Shown: piece after piece, positions 31,969 through 41,338 of the stretch | Position numbering within the stretch: position 1 is the first letter of the stretch | Layout of the letters: each line of letters begins with the position of its first letter | Assembly (NCBI RefSeq): GCF_002197815.1 | Contig: NZ_NIUB01000028.1 | Span: 1-64,000, forward strand | DNA from: Pseudomonas oleovorans subsp. oleovorans | Lineage (GTDB): Bacteria > Pseudomonadota > Gammaproteobacteria > Pseudomonadales > Pseudomonadaceae | Length of the DNA stretch: 64,000 bases | Direction: 5' to 3' | The notes under the pieces: model-generated | Databases searched by the model: none | What the model was told of the DNA's origin: nothing | What the model saw: the letters and a program-made list of their open reading frames with translations, nothing else | Translations under genes and position numbers: made by a program

Positions 31969-34133
31969 CAGCTGCTGCAAATATCGGTGGTCGCGAGGAA
32001 GCAACGCTTGTAAGCGTTGTGTTTCGCTCCCCTACGAGCCCATGGGGCATTTTCCGCTTTCGCAGAGAAGATGGCTCCACGTTCGAAGCCACGGGGGATT
32101 TCGGCCAATCCGTTCTGTACGAGGAATTCATCCTCTACGGCCAACGCGTACCCGATATAGAGGGTGGTGATTTCCTTGTCAGCAAATTCACCTCGCGCCC
32201 TCCCCGCTCACCCAAGGCAATCTCTGGCTATCTCAGCGAGCTGACCGGCGCCAGCCGCGCCTCGACAGTGAAACTGGTCGAGCACTTCGGTGAGAGCACG
32301 ATTGATGTGCTTGAGCGCTCGCCTGACATGATCGGCGACGCTGGAATCCCAGAACGGGATATTGAACGCCTCATCACCGGCTGGAAGGAGCTTCGCTCCG
32401 ACAGACTCACCTTGGCCAAGATCGAGGTCAAAGGCATCCCGCTCTACAAGCTGTCGAAGCTGGAGCGCTACTACGGGAATGATGCCGACCTGAATCAGGT
32501 GATCAAGACCGACCCATACGCCCTGTACGTGTTCTTCGATGACATGCCCTTCCCCAAGGCCATGGCCCTGGCGAACCAGCTCGGCGTATCCAATCAATCC
32601 GAATCGGCAATCAGAGGCGCGGTTATCGCAGCACTGCGGCGCGAAGCATGGCTTGGCCACTCGGTCATCGAAGGCAAGCAACTCGGACAGCTGGTCGTGA
32701 AACTGCTCCGTGTCCACCCGGACGTTGTGCGCCCGCTGCTGGCACCCGCAGTTGCTGAGCTGCGGCGGTTGAACCTGATCCACGTCGATGAACGACGAGT
32801 CCAGCTCAAGCAGCTCTACGAGGCCGAGCAGAAACTGTTCGCCCATATCGACAAATGGTCCAGCCTCAACGAAGAAGACCTCGACCTCGACCTTGTGCCA
32901 TCGGAGCAGATGGGGCTCAAGATGCTCAAGTCGATGCAGCTCAAGCCAGCAAGCGCAAAACAGCTTCTGACTGGCCTGTCGGCACTGCTCTCCGAATGCT
33001 TTGCAATCGTGCAATGCCAGACCTTCGAGGATCAGCTTTTTGTAGCCAAGGCCTTGTCCCTGATATTCGAGGCGTATGGTGCCGATGCGGTCATCACCAC
33101 CTACACCCTGGAAATGCTCAACGAGGCGTCACCCCGGCTCGGCTGCTCAATCCCCAGAATGACCTACGCAGAACTGATCGGCCTGGACGATGAAACTGGC
33201 ATCCCACTGCACCGGGGCACCAACCCCATAGAAGCGGATGCCATCGTCGTGCTCGGCGCCGACGCACTCGGCGTTGAGGAAATGAACTACCTGATCGAGG
33301 CCGCCCCGCTTGATGGCCGTCTGTACCTACTGGGTTGCCCAAGGGACTTGCCGAGTCTTTCGGTCGGCCAGCCGTTTGCGGACCTGCTGGACTGCGGCCA
33401 GTTCAAGGCCTTCCATTCCCGGTTCTGGGGCATTCCTGGTACTGCAAAGCACGACGCACAGGAGCAGATATGGGCCGGAGCCGTTGAGCCTGACCTCAAC
33501 GATTTCGATCCCACGCAGCCTGTTTCATGGCTGGAATGCGGAGCCGAAGAACTCCCGAAGATGATCCCCACGCTACTCCGAGAGGTTGCCGCAGCCCTAG
33601 AGGTAAACCCTCTGGCGGATATACGCATCGTTGCGCCCAGCACCAGCAGCAAGGCCGTCAGGGCAATCCAGGACGCCATCATTGCGGATTTTACAGGCGG
33701 CAGCTTGCCGATCACCTTCCAGGGCCGGCAGTACCACATCGGCATCCCAGTGGTTGTACGGCAACAGTTGAACTCCACGTCTTGCCCGGCTTTTTCGGTG
33801 TATTGGCCGACAGAGGTTTCGCCAACCTCATTGACCTTGCAAAGCCTGACAGGGGCCGTGGCGAAGCTGACCCCAGATGACCGTATCGACGTGTTCGACG
33901 CGTTAGTGATGACGCCGAAGTTCGTCAGGGGCCGGCGATACGAGCTGGTGATCCTAATTGCTCTGGCTGACCAATGCGGCGCCATCAACCAAGAGCTGGT
34001 GAGCAGCTTGCTCAACACGTCTGCACGCTCGCTCATCGTTGCCGGCGAGATTCGTGATCTGGCCGATGGATTCGCCGAGCGTCAATCGAGCCGCACTCGT
34101 TCCAAACTCCTGAACTGGGTATCTGAGAAATGA
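31965..34133 (+). CDS. RecD2-like protein with decayed helicase motifs
   Basis: 722 residues. The order of RecD2 is preserved: N-terminal OB-like part (VSVVFRSPTSPWGIFRF), helix-hairpin-helix repeats (ISGYLSELTGASRASTVKLV and ERSPDMIGDAGIPERDIERL), an inserted domain, then the two helicase cores. The ATPase motifs are gone. The Walker A position near residue 343 reads TGLSALLSEC instead of GGPGTGKT, Walker B reads VVLGADALGV instead of a DEAS box, and motif III is LLGCPRDLPSL. The C-terminal core (SARSLIVAGEIRDL) is recognisable. It overlaps the coupling-protein gene by four bases. It probably binds DNA as a scaffold without unwinding; its transfer role is inferred. Confidence 0.75.
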   Translation: MTAAANIGGREEATLVSVVFRSPTSPWGIFRFRREDGSTFEATGDFGQSVLYEEFILYGQRVPDIEGGDFLVSKFTSRPPRSPKAISGYLSELTGASRASTVKLVEHFGESTIDVLERSPDMIGDAGIPERDIERLITGWKELRSDRLTLAKIEVKGIPLYKLSKLERYYGNDADLNQVIKTDPYALYVFFDDMPFPKAMALANQLGVSNQSESAIRGAVIAALRREAWLGHSVIEGKQLGQLVVKLLRVHPDVVRPLLAPAVAELRRLNLIHVDERRVQLKQLYEAEQKLFAHIDKWSSLNEEDLDLDLVPSEQMGLKMLKSMQLKPASAKQLLTGLSALLSECFAIVQCQTFEDQLFVAKALSLIFEAYGADAVITTYTLEMLNEASPRLGCSIPRMTYAELIGLDDETGIPLHRGTNPIEADAIVVLGADALGVEEMNYLIEAAPLDGRLYLLGCPRDLPSLSVGQPFADLLDCGQFKAFHSRFWGIPGTAKHDAQEQIWAGAVEPDLNDFDPTQPVSWLECGAEELPKMIPTLLREVAAALEVNPLADIRIVAPSTSSKAVRAIQDAIIADFTGGSLPITFQGRQYHIGIPVVVRQQLNSTSCPAFSVYWPTEVSPTSLTLQSLTGAVAKLTPDDRIDVFDALVMTPKFVRGRRYELVILIALADQCGAINQELVSSLLNTSARSLIVAGEIRDLADGFAERQSSRTRSKLLNWVSEK

Positions 34134-35935
34134 CCATTCGATCTGCACGCCGAGACGCCCAGGAAAAGGCCAGGGAGAAGCTTACAAGGCAGCGCGCACT
34201 GACATTCAGCTCTGCGCTCTTTGGCTCAGCGATTCCATTCATGCCGCCCCCTCTTGTCATTGCAATGGGTGTTGCTGCGGCGCACCTCTGCCTCGGCATC
34301 AATAAGAAGATGGCCGAAAACGAAAAGCCCATAGTCTGGGACTCTCTGCTCGAAGAAAGCGAACTACCGGATTGCGATCTGCGCAGAAGCACCTACTTCG
34401 GTCAGGTCATGCCCTACTCTGAGTGGAAGGCTAGCATCGAGGATGTGCGCAACAACAAGGGCGTTGTGACCGCGAATGACATTCGGAGAACCCTCAATGA
34501 GGTGTACCCGCAGATGATGCCTTTCATGCTCACCGACGACCTTATGACGCGCCACGTAGCACTTCTGGCTGCGACCGGGACCGGCAAAACGGAACTACTG
34601 CTGGCAATCATCCAGCAGCAAATCAGAAAAGGGGCTGGACTAATTCTGGTCGAGGCGAAAAGCGACTCAGACTTCTCGGGCTCGATCTACGCGATGATGA
34701 AAGAGGCAAACCGCCTTGACCAATTCAAGTTGATCAACTTCGAATTCCCAGAGCAGTCGCACACCTACAACCCAGTCTATTCGGGCGGTGTCCGCGCCAC
34801 GCTGTCCACCCTCATGAAAATCCAGGCTAACTCGTCTGAGGAATTCTGGACGGACATTGCCCGCTACACCCTGACTGCGGCGACATTGACGTTGAAACTC
34901 CAGCCAGGGTCGCCGGCATTCAACATCAAGGACATGATCGCCCTGCTGAGCGACTTCGACCTTCTGCTCTCTTACACCAAGCGGATCAGGGCTGAGGAAA
35001 GCAAGCAGCACAAAGAAGGCATGGACTGGCTTTACAGCTACCTCAATAACTGGTGGAAGGATGGCGACGGGTGGAACTACGCTCAGTACAAGACCCTCAC
35101 GCAAGGCTTGGTGTCCAAGCTGTCGGCGTTCGCCCACTCTGAATACTCCAGCATCGTCAACACCTACGCACCTGACGTGGACCTCAAGCATGCCATTCTG
35201 AACAACGAGGTCGTGGTGCTCTCCATGTCCAGCCTCGCGGACAAGGATGGTGTAGAGCTGTTCGGCAAGCTGTTCATTTCTGACTTGGCGCGGGCGGTCG
35301 GTGAGATTCAGCTGGAGAAGTCGAAACCGTTGATGATGTTCCCAGCCATCTTCGACGAGTACCCATCCTTCATGGACGAGTCGCAGGTGCAGCTCTTTCA
35401 GCTGGCCCGCTCGGCAAACGTACCGATCATCATCGCCTTCCAGGGCGTCGGCTTCCTGGAGAACATTTCGCCTGCATTCGTGGAAATGGTCCTGGGCAAC
35501 TGCTGGCATCACCTCTACTGCGACATTCGAGACACGAAGACGAGGGAGTTCGCCGTCAAGCTCGCGGGCTCGGTCATCACCAAGATGGAATCAACAGCAG
35601 AGGGACAAAGCGTGGGCGCCAGCCACGCATCCAACGAGGCCGGGTTGGTGGCCAACCAGTCCGATGGCGAAAGCGCTTCCGTCACAACCAAATCCCAGAG
35701 GGAAGAACTCATCCAGCCGGAAGACTTCGCAACCCTGGATCAGGGCGACGGGATCATCGTCGGCAAATCAGGCACGTACCGGGTGCGAATGCCGATGGTA
35801 CGCAACAGCTTCCCGAATGTGCCATTCAGCGAAATGCAGCTGGTTCGGAGACGACCGCGTGGCAGGCCGGGAATCTATGCGTGGGATGAGTTCACCCGCA
35901 AGAACAAGGACAAATTCTCGCGGCTACTCGGGTAG
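34130..35935 (+). CDS. traD: TraD/TraG-type conjugative coupling protein
   Basis: 601 residues. Two N-terminal hydrophobic stretches (FGSAIPFMPPPLVIAMGVAA, near residue 30) anchor it in the inner membrane. Walker A LLAATGTGKTELL is near residue 148, Walker B (FPAIFDEYPSFMD) near 406, and the hexamer domain runs between. Coupling proteins bring the relaxosome to the secretion channel and pump DNA with ATP. A serine/glutamate-rich insertion near 480-530 is less conserved. The gene overlaps the RecD2-like gene, which suggests the two act together. Confidence 0.9.
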   Translation: MTIRSARRDAQEKAREKLTRQRALTFSSALFGSAIPFMPPPLVIAMGVAAAHLCLGINKKMAENEKPIVWDSLLEESELPDCDLRRSTYFGQVMPYSEWKASIEDVRNNKGVVTANDIRRTLNEVYPQMMPFMLTDDLMTRHVALLAATGTGKTELLLAIIQQQIRKGAGLILVEAKSDSDFSGSIYAMMKEANRLDQFKLINFEFPEQSHTYNPVYSGGVRATLSTLMKIQANSSEEFWTDIARYTLTAATLTLKLQPGSPAFNIKDMIALLSDFDLLLSYTKRIRAEESKQHKEGMDWLYSYLNNWWKDGDGWNYAQYKTLTQGLVSKLSAFAHSEYSSIVNTYAPDVDLKHAILNNEVVVLSMSSLADKDGVELFGKLFISDLARAVGEIQLEKSKPLMMFPAIFDEYPSFMDESQVQLFQLARSANVPIIIAFQGVGFLENISPAFVEMVLGNCWHHLYCDIRDTKTREFAVKLAGSVITKMESTAEGQSVGASHASNEAGLVANQSDGESASVTTKSQREELIQPEDFATLDQGDGIIVGKSGTYRVRMPMVRNSFPNVPFSEMQLVRRRPRGRPGIYAWDEFTRKNKDKFSRLLG

Positions 35936-36029
35936 CCCTAACTGGCCACGCATTCGCGGAACCCGAAGGGCTCTACCCGCCACCCCAACATGAACGAAAT
36001 CCCGCGCATGCGCGGAAAATGAGGAAGCA

Positions 36030-36371
36030 ATGGCAACTTGGATCGACAAGCTCCGAGAGTGGAATTACGACTGGGAGCCGGTCGCAACATGGCTCCTAGA
36101 CACAGTTCAGTATCAGGCAGCCCGGCACGGCCCAATAGCTTATGTGGTCACAGCACTCACTGTGATCCTGGTTTTCCTTTCGTTCCCCCCGACAAGGAAG
36201 CTCACGCAGACTTTCTGTGGCGGAGTCTTCAAGTTGGTTCTGAACTTCATCCAGTTGGCCGGCGCCCTGCTGTTCGTTCAAGCAGTAGGCTTCTTCGCTC
36301 GGATGTGCCTCACGCTGTTCCATAAGGCTCGAATTTGGTTGATCGAGACAGCACGCAGAGCACGCGAATAA
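36030..36371 (+). CDS. Small transfer-region membrane protein
   Basis: 113 residues with two hydrophobic helices (YVVTALTVILVFLSFPP, residues 38-55; VLNFIQLAGALLFVQAVGFF, residues 69-90) and basic ends. It is separated from traD by about 95 bases that contain a CGCGCATG...CATTCGCGG-like palindromic segment. No known family. Confidence 0.55.
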   Translation: MATWIDKLREWNYDWEPVATWLLDTVQYQAARHGPIAYVVTALTVILVFLSFPPTRKLTQTFCGGVFKLVLNFIQLAGALLFVQAVGFFARMCLTLFHKARIWLIETARRARE

Positions 36372-36464
36372 ACCAAACGCAAAAAAAGTTCACGCCTCCG
36401 CGCATTTAGGCCCCGTTCAGGGGCCATCACCTTTGCACTGTGAAAGTGTAAAGGAGATTTTTTC

Positions 36465-36809
36465 ATGCGCATGCTCCACCTGTGCTTTACCGCCCTTCTC
36501 TCAGTCCTAGCTGCCACCTCTGCGGTGGCGGCTGACCCCTACCTGATCGATCAGCGCGACCCGGCCTATCAGAAGTCGATTGAGCACTTAGCTCGCGCAG
36601 CACAAGCCCTTGCGGTGGCCAGGAAAGAAATGGCCAAGGCAGAAGGCGCTTACCAGCTTCCCGGCCTCAACGTCCAGCAGATGCAGGAACAGCTGAGGCC
36701 TCTGGAAGACACCCTCGCGGTGTTGCTTGCCCCCGAAAAGAAACGAATGGCTCACCAGACATTGGTGCCGGACGGAATCTTTTTCACCCCTCTCAATTCT
36801 GGAGACTAA
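36465..36809 (+). CDS. RAQPRD-like exported transfer protein
   Basis: 114 residues. A signal peptide (LHLCFTALLSVLAATSAVAA, cleaved near residue 24) precedes a helical domain (SIEHLARAAQALAVARKEMA) and a C-terminal segment APEKKRMAHQTLVPDGIFFT. The layout and the small folded end resemble the RAQPRD family of integrative conjugative element proteins, which lie before the pilin-like genes. GGAGATTTTTTC precedes the ATG. The homology is weak and was not confirmed by alignment. Confidence 0.5.
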   Translation: MRMLHLCFTALLSVLAATSAVAADPYLIDQRDPAYQKSIEHLARAAQALAVARKEMAKAEGAYQLPGLNVQQMQEQLRPLEDTLAVLLAPEKKRMAHQTLVPDGIFFTPLNSGD

Positions 36810-36811
36810 TC

Positions 36812-37165
36812 GTGGACTTATCGAACGTTCTTCCCCGTTACGGAACCCGCGAACATCGGCAACTCGGACTGCTGCTGGTCATGTTGCTCGTTGTCGCGCT
36901 GCTCATGTTAATGCCTGACTTCGCCTTAGCAGCCGGCTTCGACGGAACCATCAAGCCGGACGAGAAAGTTGGCACCAACCTGGACTCGTCCGCACGTTCC
37001 TGGTGGCACTTCCTGGCCAAGCCGGGCTTCTGGATTGCCATGATCTGGCTCGCATGCTGCGTGCTGTTTTTCAGCTCGCGAGGCTGGCAGTTGCCCTTCG
37101 TTCTGGGCGCAATCTTCCTATTCGGCGAAATGGTCGTCGATGGGTTCCAGGTCCTGATGAAGTAA
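36812..37165 (+). CDS. TraA-like prepilin candidate
   Basis: 117 residues, GTG start. A long leader with a hydrophobic helix (LGLLLVMLLVVALLMLMPDF) ends in FALAAGFDG, a good signal-peptidase site near residue 40. The mature part of about 75 residues has two further hydrophobic stretches (FWIAMIWLACCVLFFSSRGW and LPFVLGAIFLFGEMVVDGFQ), the pattern of F/VirB2 pilins. It directly precedes traL, as traA does in the F plasmid. It would form the pilus after insertion in the inner membrane. Confidence 0.6.
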   Translation: MDLSNVLPRYGTREHRQLGLLLVMLLVVALLMLMPDFALAAGFDGTIKPDEKVGTNLDSSARSWWHFLAKPGFWIAMIWLACCVLFFSSRGWQLPFVLGAIFLFGEMVVDGFQVLMK

Positions 37166-37175
37166 CGGTGAAGTC

Positions 37176-37559
37176 ATGCACCTGAGAGTTACAACAGAAA
37201 GCGACACCTATGTGTACGCAACATCCCCACTCCGCTTGGCAGGACTAGACCCCGAGGACTTCATCATCCTCGCGCTACCTGTGGCAGTGCTCAACACGTT
37301 GGATGTGAACCCCATCATCTGTTTGCTGGTGGGGTTCTTCTGCTTGTGGCTCTACAAAAGCATGACAGCAGATCAGCCGTCCGGGTTCTTGTCCATCGCC
37401 GTATCGCTCGCAGTGGGTGAGCTGCTGAACAATCCCGTTGTTCAGCAGCTCAAGCCTGCACGAGCGGGATTGCAATGGACGGCTGTGAAGATCAACCACA
37501 TATGGATCTCCAGCGGCCTTCTACCGCTGCCCAGCTATTGCAATCTGTACGAGCGCTAG
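37176..37559 (+). CDS. traL: TraL-like pilus assembly protein
   Basis: 127 residues. The N-terminal segment (YVYATSPLRLAGLDPEDFII) leads to two hydrophobic helices (ALPVAVLNTLDVNPIICLLV and LVGFFCLWLYKSMT), followed by a cytoplasmic tail. Size, position between pilin and traE, and the short double-helix core match TraL/VirB3 proteins, which sit in the inner membrane near the ATPase TraC. The next gene starts two bases after its stop. Confidence 0.8.
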   Translation: MHLRVTTESDTYVYATSPLRLAGLDPEDFIILALPVAVLNTLDVNPIICLLVGFFCLWLYKSMTADQPSGFLSIAVSLAVGELLNNPVVQQLKPARAGLQWTAVKINHIWISSGLLPLPSYCNLYER

Positions 37560-37560
37560 C

Positions 37561-38196
37561 ATGTCAAAACCAACCAAATATGGGCCTCCCATAAAGCTGT
37601 TCAACATCTTGGGCGCCTCGGAACTGCGGCAGAGCCGCATCATGGTTGTCTTGCTGTTCATCATTCTGGCGGCGGCGGCAATCATCGGCTTTCTGATTTT
37701 TCAGGTAATCGATCTACAGCGTGCAAATGCGCAGCTGAGTTCTGATCGGGTGATGTACGGATACCCCAACGCAGAAGGCGTGTTTGTCAGCGAGAAGGTA
37801 ATCCCTCGCCGTCACGTTGAAGGGTTCGTCAGTTGGTACATCCAGAACTACTACAACTTCACCCCTGATTCGGCTGAGGCCAACGCAACCGAGGCACTGC
37901 GCATCATGTCGCCGAGCCTTCGCGTCAAGCAGGAGCAACCCCTCAAAACACTCGCTCAGCAATCTATCGAGCAGGAAATCACTCAGGTGTTCGCTCCCGA
38001 CAGCAAATACACCATCGAGTACAAGCCGGGCCAGGGCTACATCGTGTCGTTCAAAGGAACGCGCATTCGGGCAACGATGAACCGCGTATTCAGCACGCGT
38101 AAATATGACGTGAAGCTGCTGCTCAAGCCCGTCAAGCCATCTGCCCACTTCGAATGGGCACTGGTTGTAGACGACTACATCGCGCAGGAGATTTGA
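37561..38196 (+). CDS. traE: TraE-like inner-membrane channel protein
   Basis: 211 residues. One N-terminal membrane helix (IMVVLLFIILAAAAIIGFLI, residues 28-47) and a periplasmic domain of VirB8 type (VSWYIQNYYNFTPDSAEANA, then KYTIEYKPGQGYIVSFKGTR). TraE/VirB8 organises the inner-membrane complex. Length slightly above F TraE (188). It sits between traL and traK as in F. Confidence 0.87.
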   Translation: MSKPTKYGPPIKLFNILGASELRQSRIMVVLLFIILAAAAIIGFLIFQVIDLQRANAQLSSDRVMYGYPNAEGVFVSEKVIPRRHVEGFVSWYIQNYYNFTPDSAEANATEALRIMSPSLRVKQEQPLKTLAQQSIEQEITQVFAPDSKYTIEYKPGQGYIVSFKGTRIRATMNRVFSTRKYDVKLLLKPVKPSAHFEWALVVDDYIAQEI

Positions 38197-38198
38197 GT

Positions 38199-38993
38199 TT
38201 GAAAACCCCATTCCTAGCTGCCCTGGTTGCAGCAGCTATCAGCATGCCTGCCCTTGCAAAAGACGAGTGCAACCGCTCGCCGCGCACCATCGTCTATGAC
38301 AATAAGCCTGTTGATGTTTTCATCAGCAATGACACCCAGCGGGCGGAAGTGACTTTCCCAGAGCCGTACCTGGAAGGTATTTACGTTGAAGTTACAGAGG
38401 GCATGAACTTCTACAGAACACCGATCAACAACAAGATCGCGTTCATGTCAGAAGACCCAATGTACACCGGCCTAGTCACCATCGACGGCCCGAGCAAAAA
38501 ATCCTACATCCTGCGTCTTATCACGCGCCCCGGATGCGCTGACAGCCAAGTGACGATCCAGGACCAGCCACTCGCTGATCGCAGTCAAACTGCCGTGAAC
38601 ACTTATGGCCATAAGAAAGGCCTGATGAACTATCTGTTCGACGGAAAGCTGCCATCAGGCTATCGACAGGCTGACTTTGGCGGTATGTCGAAAGAAGAAC
38701 GCACAGTGTTTCGTCAGGGCTCTTTAGAGTTCATTCTCCAAAGCCAGTACATCGGCCCGAAATATATCGGTACGACCTACGAAGTAATCAACAAAGGTCG
38801 CACTGCAACCAAAGTTGCAATTGATCAGATCGATTACAGCAATCCGGCAGTACGGGAAACACTCGGCATCGCCCGACAAGTCTCCATGCTCCCCACATCC
38901 CGCATCCTTGGCCCTTCGCCAGACTTCCTTACCGAGGTCTATGCAGAAAGCCACCGTGGGCTCCTGTTCATCGTCTCGGAGAAGCAGAAGTGA
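38199..38993 (+). CDS. traK: TraK-like periplasmic core protein
   Basis: 264 residues from TTG 38199, with GGAG nine bases upstream; TTG 38193 is the alternative. The signal peptide (FLAALVAAAISMPALAK) is followed by a beta-rich domain (DNKPVDVFISNDTQRAEVTF, PEPYLEGIYVEVTEG), the VirB9-like secretin-associated pattern of TraK. With TraV and TraB it forms the core spanning both membranes. It overlaps traB by four bases. Confidence 0.82.
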   Translation: MKTPFLAALVAAAISMPALAKDECNRSPRTIVYDNKPVDVFISNDTQRAEVTFPEPYLEGIYVEVTEGMNFYRTPINNKIAFMSEDPMYTGLVTIDGPSKKSYILRLITRPGCADSQVTIQDQPLADRSQTAVNTYGHKKGLMNYLFDGKLPSGYRQADFGGMSKEERTVFRQGSLEFILQSQYIGPKYIGTTYEVINKGRTATKVAIDQIDYSNPAVRETLGIARQVSMLPTSRILGPSPDFLTEVYAESHRGLLFIVSEKQK

Positions 38994-40519
38994 GCGAGGC
39001 CGATAACAAAAAAAACCCATTGATGGAGCCAAAAACGCTGATAGCTGGCGGGGTTGTCGCTGTCAGCATCGCTTTCGCATTACTAGGCAATGGAAAGAAA
39101 GAGGTTGAGTCGGTAGATATTGCCGCGAAGCCTATTGAAGTAGGCTCAGACCAAATCAACGCAATCAGCGTCAAGGACAAGGACGCAGCCCTAACTGTTT
39201 TTGCCAAACAGTTCGAAGCCGTTGAGCAGAAGCTTTCGATTCAAGAGCGAGAAGCAGCTCAGAGCATCGCTGGACTTCGCAAGGAAATGAAAGAGTCCAA
39301 CAACGAAGTAAAATCGATGGTGTCATCGCTCGCTAACGAGGTACTGGCTCTCAGAGCCAATGGCGTCGAAACGATCTACCAAGAAGCCAACAAGAACGAC
39401 AGCAAAACCCCTCCCTCCTTGCCAGACAAAATGCCAGATTTTGGCATGGAAGGTTTGAACTTCGACGGGCTCAATTTCGACATGAGCCCACCAAAGCCGC
39501 AAGTTGAGCAGCCGGCTCAGGGAGCAGGGATTTACGGGCCGAACTACTTCATTCTGAAACCACAGAATGTCGGCACCACCGTAACGAGCAAGAACGGCGG
39601 GGACGCATTGAGCGCGAGCGAAAGCGACCTATTCGCTTCGATGAGTTCCCCTGCCCCGCAAACGCCCAACTATACAACCCAAAACGCAGGGCAGGCCCAG
39701 GCACAACCACAGAAGCAGTATGAAAGCGCTGCCGAAGCCTACGAGGATCAACAAAAGAATGCTGAATCCGTTGCTGGCGCTGTGCCCACAGGCCCCAAGC
39801 TTGAGCGCATCACCATCCCTGCGTTCTCCTTTGTTGAAGTCACTACCCTACATGGGGTGGCCTGCCCAATCGGCGCCAACTCTCCAAACTCCAAATCGCA
39901 AAGCGAGATACCTGCACGCCCCATAGTTCTGCCTGTACGTGGAATTTTTCGGGGACCGAACGGATCGAGCGTGGATATTGGCAACATCCATCTAATGGGG
40001 CTTTGCGCCGGGCGCCGCACATCAAGCAGTAGCGCTGGCAGAGCCACGATCCGTGTCGAGCAAATGTCGTACTGGGACGAAGGCGGCGACGCCCAAATGT
40101 CCGCAAGTACCGGCTACATCGTCGATACCCGCGACAACGAGCAAGACGTATACGGACGACTCGACAAGGCCTCTGGCCGGACACTGGCCTTGGAGTCTGC
40201 GGCAGCAGCCGGGGCCGCGTTTGCTTCTGCACTCACCCAAAGCGAGTACACCACGCAAAACAACCTCAATGCCGAGGGCGGGTCATCGACGGTTCAGCAA
40301 CTGACCGGCGATGCAACCAAGGCGGCAACCACTCAGGGCATTGCAGCAATCTTCGGAAAGATTGCCCAGCGCTTTGAGCAAGAAGCCAATGCAGCCATCG
40401 ACACAGTGGTAGTAGAGCCCGGCATCCGCCTGCGGTTCGTCACTGATCAACCTATTCATGTTTACAAGCCTGCCGAAGCGTTCGACCTGGACGGAAGCAG
40501 CAATGACGTTCTGCTGTGA
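38990..40519 (+). CDS. traB: TraB-like core-complex protein
   Basis: 509 residues, GTG start. One membrane helix (LIAGGVVAVSIAFALLG, near 16-33), a proline-rich/coiled periplasmic stretch (EQKLSIQEREAAQSIAGLRK), then the VirB10-like beta-barrel domain (IPAFSFVEVTTLHGVACPIG, RPIVLPVRGIFRGPNGSSVD, later RLRFVTDQPIHVY). TraB bridges inner and outer membrane. Length is close to F TraB (475). It overlaps traK. Confidence 0.9.
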   Translation: MSEADNKKNPLMEPKTLIAGGVVAVSIAFALLGNGKKEVESVDIAAKPIEVGSDQINAISVKDKDAALTVFAKQFEAVEQKLSIQEREAAQSIAGLRKEMKESNNEVKSMVSSLANEVLALRANGVETIYQEANKNDSKTPPSLPDKMPDFGMEGLNFDGLNFDMSPPKPQVEQPAQGAGIYGPNYFILKPQNVGTTVTSKNGGDALSASESDLFASMSSPAPQTPNYTTQNAGQAQAQPQKQYESAAEAYEDQQKNAESVAGAVPTGPKLERITIPAFSFVEVTTLHGVACPIGANSPNSKSQSEIPARPIVLPVRGIFRGPNGSSVDIGNIHLMGLCAGRRTSSSSAGRATIRVEQMSYWDEGGDAQMSASTGYIVDTRDNEQDVYGRLDKASGRTLALESAAAAGAAFASALTQSEYTTQNNLNAEGGSSTVQQLTGDATKAATTQGIAAIFGKIAQRFEQEANAAIDTVVVEPGIRLRFVTDQPIHVYKPAEAFDLDGSSNDVLL

Positions 40520-40532
40520 GGAAACGACTCGT

Positions 40533-40859
40533 ATGAAAAAGCCGCATATTGCCGCCGCCATTGCATGCCTGACCTTGCTCACTGGCTGCGCCTCCGAGCC
40601 GACATTCCACAATCAGGCCTCGATGGATGACGTTTACGATGCCGTTCACGCGACCGCGCAGCGCGAGACAGTGAGCCTCCTGCGACAAGGCCTTCGTGCC
40701 AGACCCGAGCTAGGGAGTTCGGAGCCCTACTACCCAATCCGTCAACCTGACGTTGTGGCTCCCGTATGGAACGTGCCATACGCAGACAAAAAGACTGGTG
40801 TGAAGCACGGCGGCAGCTGGAACTACATCGTGGTCGAGGAAGCACAATGGGCCGAGTGA
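40533..40859 (+). CDS. traV: TraV-like outer-membrane lipoprotein
   Basis: 108 residues from the ATG at 40533, short for TraV (171 in F). The lipobox LLTGC gives a lipidated cysteine near residue 19. The C-terminal part (PYYPIRQPDVVAPVWNVPYA, then WNYIVVEEAQW) matches the conserved end of TraV. The cysteine-rich middle of F TraV is missing. It anchors the core complex in the outer membrane. Confidence 0.75.
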   Translation: MKKPHIAAAIACLTLLTGCASEPTFHNQASMDDVYDAVHATAQRETVSLLRQGLRARPELGSSEPYYPIRQPDVVAPVWNVPYADKKTGVKHGGSWNYIVVEEAQWAE

Positions 40860-41338
40860 TCATGCTACTTGGCTCATTGGTTTGTGCCGGCATCGCGCAG
40901 GCCGAGGGTGTGCCTCAAGGAATCCCTCAGCAACAGATGGACGCGATTCGTGAGTATCACACCAAGCAGATCATGGGCAGCAGCCAGGACCTCACCAATC
41001 TGCAACCCGATGTTGTTCTGTTCAGAAAACTGTTCGAGCGTCGGGAGAACAATTTCGACCAGCAGAAACTGGTGCCGCTGGACCCTGTGCCCATGACGCA
41101 GGTGTTCAAAGCAAACGACCTCACGCTTGGGCAACTTGCGAAAGTAGCTGCGGCAGCCAGTGGCTATGACGCGGTACTGCACCCGCAGATCAACCAGCAG
41201 CAAATCGTCAAGATCAACTCCCGCCCGAACTCGCTCACCGATATAGCCGAGTACCTGACACGCGTCACTGATGCCCAGTTCACCGTCTACCAAGAGAGCC
41301 GGGCTCTGGTAGGGCTGCCCAAAGGACTCACGCAATGA
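40847..41338 (+). CDS. DotD/secretin-N-domain-like exported protein
   Basis: 163 residues from the ATG at 40847, overlapping the traV end; the ATG at 40862 is the alternative. A signal peptide (MLLGSLVCAGIAQA) precedes a domain with the secretin N0/DotD look (LVPLDPVPMTQVFKANDLTL, then GQLAKVAAAASGYDAVLHPQ, later DIAEYLTRVTDAQFTVY). DotD proteins are outer-membrane lipoproteins of type IVB systems, but no lipobox cysteine is placed for that here. It starts within traV and ends inside the traC start. Confidence 0.55.
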   Translation: MGRVIMLLGSLVCAGIAQAEGVPQGIPQQQMDAIREYHTKQIMGSSQDLTNLQPDVVLFRKLFERRENNFDQQKLVPLDPVPMTQVFKANDLTLGQLAKVAAAASGYDAVLHPQINQQQIVKINSRPNSLTDIAEYLTRVTDAQFTVYQESRALVGLPKGLTQ

